From the NCBI GenBank assembly GCA_950106755.1, contig OX467083.1, positions 25,043,029-25,107,028 of the forward strand: a stretch of 64,000 bases of DNA, in the 5' to 3' direction. The notes beneath the pieces were generated by a model. That model made no database searches. It was not told the origin of the DNA and saw only the letters and a program-made list of their open reading frames with translations. This stretch comes from Climacium dendroides. Its lineage: Eukaryota; Streptophyta; Bryopsida; Hypnales; Climaciaceae. Positions 57,640-64,000 of this stretch are shown one piece after another; the first letter of the stretch is position 1, and each line of letters begins with the position of its first letter. Both the position numbers and the translations under genes were made by a program.

Positions 57640-57835
57640 CTTCAGTTGGAGATGAAGGTAAGGTAGTCTGCTTTTTAAGCAACCATGTAAGAACTGATTG
57701 CCTTCTGGGGAAAACTAAACTCCATGAAATAAATTTCAATAATTTTTTGTAGGAAGACAAAGGGAATTGGCATCCAACACAAGTCATGTCATATTTTTGG
57801 ACCTTCGTGGAATTAGTTACAAATTTTTGAAGTTG
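57640..57835 (+). repeat. Dispersed repeat, copy 3 (relative of 11740 and 43725)
   Basis: Contains GGGAATTGGCATCCAACACA followed by AGTCATGTCATATTTTT and GTGGAATTAGT. Confidence 0.55.
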
Positions 57836-58404
57836 AAATGCAAGGGTCACTAAACGTGATCACCTCTTGAAATGTACATCATTGGTACATTGAAGCAAGC
57901 AAAATGTATCTATATGTCATAATTGCCTTAGAGCATGGTCGCTTTTTGAGAAGACTACCTCATGGATAGATACCAAATCCTAATATCAAACTAGCCATGG
58001 TGATTTTAAACCTCCAAAATACAAACAAAGGCCAAAGTGTATTTTGAATGAGAAAAAATGGTGGAGTTGCTTAAATCCATGGATCACCAAATAGTGTATT
58101 TTGGCAATCTATGCTCCATGCTCTAAATCTGAATTTAATCCACAAAGATGATCTTTTTTGAATTTGAGTCCAACTAGTGAAATGAAGTTGATCAACTTTC
58201 ATTTCCAATTCAATTCAAAAATTTCAAAAATTCCTAAAGTTGAATATTTTATTGCAATTTGAACTTTAGGCTTATTCCCATGGATTGTTGATTTTCCAAT
58301 TTTAAAATGATACAATAAAAAAAAAATGTACACCATAGTGCTCTATACTATAATATACACATGTCGAAAATTTTAAATTTTTTAACCCTTAAAGGATGAG
58401 CTTG

Positions 58405-58620
58405 TGACCATGGAAATCATTCCTTTGGACATTGTGTGAATAGTTGGTTTTAAAAATTCCTAATTGAGTACTCATTGGAAGTCAAACTACTAGAAAAGCC
58501 CTTTCCTTTTTATGCAAAATTTTGAAGATGAATAGTTGCACTTCTATCCTTCACACAAAAGATTCTATGTCATTCATCAACTCCAAAATGGCCACAACAT
58601 CGTTTATGGATTAAAATATA
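58405..58620 (+). repeat. Dispersed repeat, paired with 30995-31215
   Basis: Same motif order as its partner (GTGACCATGGAAATCATTCC, then AATAGTTGG, then GATGAATAGTTGCACTTCTA). Confidence 0.7.
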
Positions 58621-59215
58621 TTTTGCATTTGATATGAATTTTTTTCACTTCTTACTCAAAAATTCACAGCAATTTCAAATTTTCACAAAAATACCTGAAA
58701 CTTTTTAAACTTGTTAAAAAACACTCCATAATAGCCTTTTAAAAAAAAGATTCATATACGGTATCGTTGCAGAATGAGAGCATACAGCGAGAGGAACTTC
58801 AGAATTTGGAAAAGTTGTCATAGATTAGGGTTAACTTACTTTAGCCTTTGCCATCAGTCATCACCATCGGAGAATTCGCCTTTTCTGCTTCAGATTGTTG
58901 TGGGGAGGCTCCATCACGGGGCGGAATTGCGGGCAGGATCATCGTGCTCTGAATTTGCGCTTTGAGCTTTGAGGATTGCGTATTTTCGCCTTTAAATTGT
59001 GGACGAGCTCGCGGGGGCATTTGCGAGGAGGCGGGTGTTTGGTAGGATTTCTTCGCACTCGGTGTCAGTGTCTTGTTGCCTACTATGTGCTTCTGAAGAG
59101 AGCTGGACCAACTTAGGTGCGCAAGTTAGGTGTCCGAGGCTTAAGACATGATTTTGCCACTTTTATGTGGCTGTCTACTGTTGCTTGAACTGTGATTCCC
59201 AAACGCCACTTAGTG

Positions 59216-59235
59216 TTTAGGGTTTAGGGTTTAGG
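59216..59235 (+). promoter_or_regulatory. Triple telobox (interstitial TTTAGGG repeats)
   Basis: TTTAGGGTTTAGGGTTTAGG lies about 850 bp upstream of the zinc-ribbon start codon, in a GC-richer stretch (58880-59230) that looks like a promoter or 5' leader. It could belong to an untranslated first exon of that gene. Confidence 0.45.
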
Positions 59236-59423
59236 TTATTCCACCCTCTTTATGACTTTCGGCGTTGTTTTGTGCAGCAGTAAAATGTCCATGTGGGTTT
59301 ACATTTACTTGAAGTCCGTTTATGGTTCCTTGTGTGCAATTTTGGTGAACTTGTCTCATACGTTTTGCTCGCTTGCTCGTTCAGGTGGTGATCACATGAT
59401 TGGACACCTTAAGCTGGTCTTGA

Positions 59424-59647
59424 TCAACTGGTATTGATAGAGCCAAATCCAAGTTCCTTGACCGGCTTGATGGAGAAGTTGTTAGTGCTTTTAAAAACCG
59501 GAACGGTGGGTACAAACGTTATTTCAAAACCCCTAGCCAGGAATCTTCAGTTGGTTGCACTGATCTGATTTCTGAGAATCAGAACAGGGCTAATGACTTG
59601 TTAGACGTGCGTTGTTCATTGATTTCCAGCAATCTATCACGTGAATG
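59424..59647 (+). other. Coding-looking open stretch without a start codon
   Basis: One frame reads FLDRLDGEVVSAFKNRNGGY, then KRYFKTPSQESS and DLISENQNRANDLLDVRCSL, to a TGA near 59645. The composition looks like a real protein, but there is no ATG and I recognise no family. It may be an exon or the remains of a gene upstream of the zinc-ribbon gene. Confidence 0.25.
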
Positions 59648-60087
59648 ATTTGGCTCCAAAAGATGCCTGGAATCTCAAAAAAATGAACTAACTGGCCTTG
59701 ATCTTTGTGTAGTCTGCAGTGGTATATGTTGTGCACCTACAAATGCTTTTTGTGATCAATACTTTGAGCTAGGAGGTGTGTTTTACACCATTAGAATTAC
59801 ATTTTCAGTAGCTTCTCTACAATATATCTCTCGAAACATTTGGATTCCGTAAAGGATTGACTACGAAATCTCGATTTGGAATTTTTGAAATCGACCACGG
59901 ATTACATCCTCTCTGGTTAGAAAGGCCTTTTATACCCACCGTTCCGGTTTGGTTATGCTAAACTTCAATTCAAGAGATTACTTGCAACGAGAATGTTGTC
60001 TTCCAGTACAAGGCCTCCACTGGGCTTGTATTGATGGTGAAGTTTTGAGAACAAGTCTTATTGAACGTTTTGGTTGGCACAGAGAGA

Positions 60088-60435
60088 ATGGTGTTCTTTT
60101 TTCTCTTCGGTGGGGTAACTCAAGAAGTGCAGACGGTGCTCAAACGGGAAGCGGCTGTTTGCCCCATTTGTACGTCTCCAGCAGCGCTGGTCGAGTATGA
60201 CAATGTGCTTCGCCTCTTTCTCATCCCCGTGTGGAAGTGGAGTGGCGAGAATCCAGCAATAAAATGCACTTCATGTCCATTCTTGATGCCTCTTGACAAA
60301 TTTAACAACCTCAGAGAAACTGGCAAAGTGACTGGACCTGGTGACCAGACTTCAAACCTGCAATGCTGGTCATGTTTGGCACCTGTTGACTCTGCCGACT
60401 TCAAGTTTTGTCCTCAATGTGGAGCTTCTCTTTGA
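60088..60435 (+). CDS. Zinc-ribbon protein (zinc_ribbon_15 type), 115 residues
   Basis: A small single-exon protein of a family widespread in plants and fungi, function poorly known. It starts MVFFFLFGGVTQEVQTVL, a hydrophobic opening typical of the family. Cysteine pairs follow: CPIC, an intermediate CTSC, and CWSC with the final CPQCGASL. Between them lies LFLIPVWKWSGENPAIKC, the family's conserved VPVW.W block. The ATG at 60088 is chosen because the family begins with Met-hydrophobic-Phe-Phe. An ATG 27 bases upstream in the same frame would add nine residues. The family is possibly membrane- or trafficking-associated, but this is not shown here. Confidence 0.85.
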   Translation: MVFFFLFGGVTQEVQTVLKREAAVCPICTSPAALVEYDNVLRLFLIPVWKWSGENPAIKCTSCPFLMPLDKFNNLRETGKVTGPGDQTSNLQCWSCLAPVDSADFKFCPQCGASL

Positions 60436-61810
60436 GAAACTGACACATAGACAAATTGTGGCTAAGCTGAGGTGACTTGTACAAATTGCATTTGAATTTC
60501 GTGTGCCAATTTTGTAAGAGATCAGTTTTCAAGTGGTGGATTTCTCAATTCCATGCTCCAGTTTCTACATTGATTTGTTGAGCATTATGCAATTAACTGT
60601 CTAGATTTATAAGGGCATTCTTTTGGATACATGATTGGTCTTAGCCAATCCTATCTTATTTGCAAATTGCACTATGGCTTGCATGACCTATGACCATTGA
60701 CATTGGTCAATTTGCTAACAGGTATAGTTCATGTATGGACCATGACTATTATGGTCAAGTGGTCATGGTCATTGGTCAATTTGTAAATAAACATGTATTG
60801 ATGACTATGACCTATGTTCATGGTCATGATCATTGGACTTGCACACCTAAGAATATATTGATTTTAACAAAACTAAATTTAGGTTGTGCCATTTTTAGTA
60901 ATATGAATAGGATGTGAATTTTTAAAGCATTATCTCTTGATATTCCCAAAATTGGTAGTATACTATCATTGGATATATCTTATATAATCAATATCTAGAT
61001 ATTTAGATTTTGGTCTTGTTTTTAATCCAAATGTAGGTATTGCATTCTAAACATTGGTGATTATAGTTGTACAAACCTTGAATATAAAACTATTTGCTTA
61101 TTTTGAACTATATGCATTTTATGAGCTATCCAAGTGTGAAACTTGAGGTTCATATAAGGTATTTATATTTATGAGCATACAAATAGTAAGCTTTTGAAAA
61201 CATTCATAATCCACCTAGTGGAACTCCTTCAAGGGTTAAAGCACGAAAAACTTTCACATATTCACCAAAGTATAGTAGTTACACATTTAAGCACTTGAGC
61301 CAAAAACCTTGGATGTTTATGTAATAAAAGCAATAAAGATTTTTTTATAAAGAAAAGCACTTGATTTGATGCCACCGAAATATGGTGACGAGTTTCAATG
61401 AGCAATGCAGGAGTACGACTAATGTTCACAACACAAACTTCCAACATCTAATGCTTTGCCTCCAACACAGGGAGACATAATAGATTCAACAATCCTGAAT
61501 GAAGTACATTTCTTGCTGCATGGGAAAATCTATAAATATGCTAAACACAAACCAGATATGTTCATCTGATCCCATGGAACGAAAAAATCAACTGCAGAGG
61601 GCTCCAGACATTAGATGCGTGTAGGAGGAGAAAAAAGCCATGGTGATAGTGGCCTTCAAAAAGTGGAAAATGCAAAAGTCAAGACACCAAAAGGATATCT
61701 ACACGTAAATATGCAAGGTATTGTAAATATTGTGTTGTCTTATGCAAGATCGAATAAGCAATCGAATAACTAATAAAGCAGCAATAAGTTCTGGGTCAGC
61801 AGAATTTTTT
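60436..61810. other. Convergent intergenic region between the zinc-ribbon and alpha-SNAP genes
   Basis: 3' flanks of two convergent genes. Around 60685-60845 the words TGGTCAT, GACCATG and CATTGGTCAATTTG recur several times in both orientations, a small local repeat patch. No gene recognised. Confidence 0.5.
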
Positions 61811-63900
61811 TTATGTGAGGTCGTCCTCATCCTCTTTGACCTTCAAAGCATTCTTTGCTCGCAAAAGCAAAGTGGTTTTCCATTGGTCCTGTATTCACAA
61901 TGTCAAACGTCAATGATCAATGACGAGTCATCCAAATATTCCCAATGTATCCAAATATCACATTTCATGCCCATCAGGCCAAGTCGCAATGATGCACAAT
62001 AGAAAGTGTAGAACAATACCGATTACACGAACTTAGCCAAGCTCTACATGAACTACGTAAATAATCAACCCCAACATTCACAAACTTGAGGACGATTAAA
62101 AAATTCACTTTAGCGATGCTCAAATTCTTACGTACTCCTAGGGATGTTTTTTCATATGTAACTGAAATCTATCTGAGGTCCTAACTGTCAAGTACGAGAA
62201 CTCAATATGCTCCCTGAAGCCCCATGAATCGCTTGCCTTTCACTGGTGACTACGACCCAAAAAGTCATCAGAGAACTCACCAAACGACTCATGCTGTCGA
62301 AATCTTTTACAACATCAGTGAATTTCACAACGTCGCTTTCATCAATTGAAGTGGCCAAATCCTGTAATAAGTATAAACAACGCTCAAACTTCAGAATCTA
62401 TCACACGAGTCAGAAAACAATACTGTCCTGGACCATACTTACAGTTTGCAGATTGAACCTGAACCATAGTATCAATTTACAGTAGAGAAAAGCAGAACCT
62501 GCAAGGTTGGGAAAGATACCTGCAAGAACTTGCATTCTCTTGTGCCGGAGAAGGTGGGATCCACCTCCTGCAGCAGCAACAGGTATTATAAGAATTCTTT
62601 GCTTGCAGCTCAAAATGGCTAAACCATGACTCATAATCATGAAATCAATATGGACCAAGAATCAATATGGTGAATAACTGACCTGGTAATTTTCTATGGC
62701 ATTGTGAACTGCGACAATGTCTTTCCCACAGATCTGGCATAACCCAGCATTCAAAAGGTATCCTTTTACACTGTACTTCAACAAGTTATTATTCATTGAG
62801 TTCTTTGCCACCGCTTCGTAGATTTGAATTGCTCTGTCGTACCTGTCACAACAATCGATGAATGTCATTAAAAATTACTGACAAGTTGCACAAGCTAAGA
62901 TTGTACTGTGAATTTGAGCATATAAGCAAAGACAGACACTGGTTTTCCGCCAACACTCTTCACTGTTATATGGTGTGCAATTATCAGTACAAACTTTCAC
63001 ACAGAGCCAAAGATGTATGTTCAGACGACACTTCAAGAGGTAGGAATGAAGAAACACAAAAAAAAGGCTACATCTCCATTTTATGATTGGTTGCCGTGCG
63101 GACTCTAATACTTGGGAAAAAAACATATTAAAGTTACAATATCACAAGGTACACTCATGTTAGAAAAAATTTCATCCTCTAGTGACAATTTGAAGAAAAT
63201 AAATCAATTTCCATTATTTAAACTTTATTTTTGTTGTTGGTATGCAAAGCTCTTCTGCTTGTGATATTACCAATAGGTTTTAGGATTTGAATTCGACATC
63301 CACAATCCAGGGTTAACCTTGCAATATGCATATTTCACCCAATTTTCAAATATCAAATTTAAGAAAGATTATGATCGTCACTTATAGGATGCCAAACTAA
63401 GTTTATAATGCAATGAGAACAATTGCTGCATCCTAGTCAATAAAAGTGACAGTTTTTATTCATTTAGAATCCCTTAAATGTTCCATTCATAAATACCAAT
63501 TTCTTTTTGCAATTAAAAAAACACTAAAAATCTAAACAATAGTAGAGGTCATATACTTTATTATTCAACTCATTTTATTGCTTAAATTGTAATGATATTG
63601 TGTTAGTGAAATATTTTTACATTGTCTTTGTGGGAAATGAAGGCTTTTCAAACACGAGTATACATCCACATGTCTGTAAGAAAGAATGAAACCCATGAAC
63701 TCAAAAAGACTGCAAACACCAATACACTTGAGAAATTCCAGAGCGTACTGTTCCGTTTGTGCAGCATACTGCGCGACCTTGAGCTTGCATTGGTTACTAG
63801 TACTTTCCACATTCTCTCCGGAGTAAAGTTCGGCAGCCTTGTCGTAGTATTCCATAGCTTTTCCATAATCCTCCTCCTTCTCATAAATGTCAGCTATGTC
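61811..63900 (-). CDS. Alpha-SNAP, C-terminal part (5' exons beyond the window)
   Basis: Alpha-SNAP recruits NSF to SNARE complexes for disassembly after membrane fusion. Five exons on the minus strand: 63749-63900, 62683-62842, 62520-62567, 62281-62361, 61811-61888 (172 residues plus stop; the family is about 290). Landmarks: DIYEKEEDYGKAMEYYDKAA and NQCKLKVAQYAAQTEQ (TPR-like helices), then YDRAIQIYEAVAKNSMNNNL and LKYSVKGYLLNAGLCQ, then DPTFSGTRECKFL and VVKFTDVVKDFDSM. The penultimate conserved WKTTLLLRAKNALK precedes the acidic end DEDDLT, which matches the plant alpha-SNAP C-terminus that stimulates NSF. Splice phases all agree. The remaining N-terminal exons should lie to the right of 64000. 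Confidence 0.93.
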
Positions 63901-64000
63901 CTGTATGCACATATCACGCCATCAACAACCCACGGTATTTAGACCCCACGTGAGCCAGTACCATGCATCTTCTGACAATAAGTGACTTTTTTTAACAGGA
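63901..64000 (-). other. Alpha-SNAP intron at the right edge
   Basis: The acceptor TACAG lies immediately right of the last exon seen. The remaining 100 bp are intronic. Confidence 0.6.

Larger units (their letters stand above)
54530..58700. other. AT-rich repeat-derived spacer
   Basis: Contains the dispersed repeats at 55350-55710, 56575-56815, 57640-57835 and 58405-58620 and a decayed MITE at 57040-57229. No protein-coding gene recognised on either strand. Confidence 0.6.

Noticed and set aside
1..64000. tRNA, rRNA or CRISPR arrays
   Set aside because: I saw no tRNA B-box with a matching cloverleaf, no rRNA-like stretch, and no array of short direct repeats with unique spacers. The tandem units found are 10, 125, 130 and about 175 bp satellites or duplications.

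Overview
This 64 kb window is nuclear DNA from a land plant. It holds five recognisable conserved spliceosomal or zinc-ribbon genes with plant-type relatives, teloboxes (AAACCCTA or its reverse) near several start codons, and dense plant DNA transposons (hAT, MULE, CACTA, Stowaway-like MITEs) in AT-rich spacer DNA. Introns are mostly 100-500 bp. A seedless plant such as a moss is my guess from gene structure and repeat style, but no marker in the window proves it.

Left gene-rich block (1-10.9 kb): the first two exons of an organellar ribosomal protein bL27 gene (minus) share a 403 bp divergent, telobox-bearing promoter with a complete 12-exon Ku80 gene (plus). A complete 4-exon RNF4-type SUMO-targeted ubiquitin ligase follows. 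Ku80 and the ligase are both genome-maintenance genes, but nothing shows that they are co-regulated.

Repeat-rich block (11-33 kb): a tandem array, several copies of a MITE family with 4-bp target duplications, an intact intronless gene of an unidentified His/Asn-Cys family (NCW1), a decayed hAT transposase, a roughly 7 kb MULE with long inverted termini and a nonsense-ridden transposase, a Stowaway-like MITE, a MITE split by a second element, a dead copy of the NCW family, and two back-to-back hairpin elements.

Central gene (33.4-39.5 kb, minus): a complete 13-coding-exon ABC1 atypical kinase, probably plastid-targeted, with a possible 5' leader exon near 40.4-40.6 kb and a G-box upstream.

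Second repeat block (41-58.7 kb): AT-rich dispersed repeats, a second intact NCW gene (NCW3), and a 7,345 bp CACTA transposon with perfect ends. It carries a TNP1-like gene and a nested 332 bp fold-back element. The CACTA landed exactly across the left boundary of an older MITE.

Right block (58.7-64 kb): a zinc-ribbon gene (plus) converges on the 3' part of an alpha-SNAP gene (minus) that runs off the right end. The observations most worth follow-up are the NCW family (permuted papain/LRAT-like signature plus C-terminal membrane helix) and the 4-bp-TSD MITE family with its nested insertion history.
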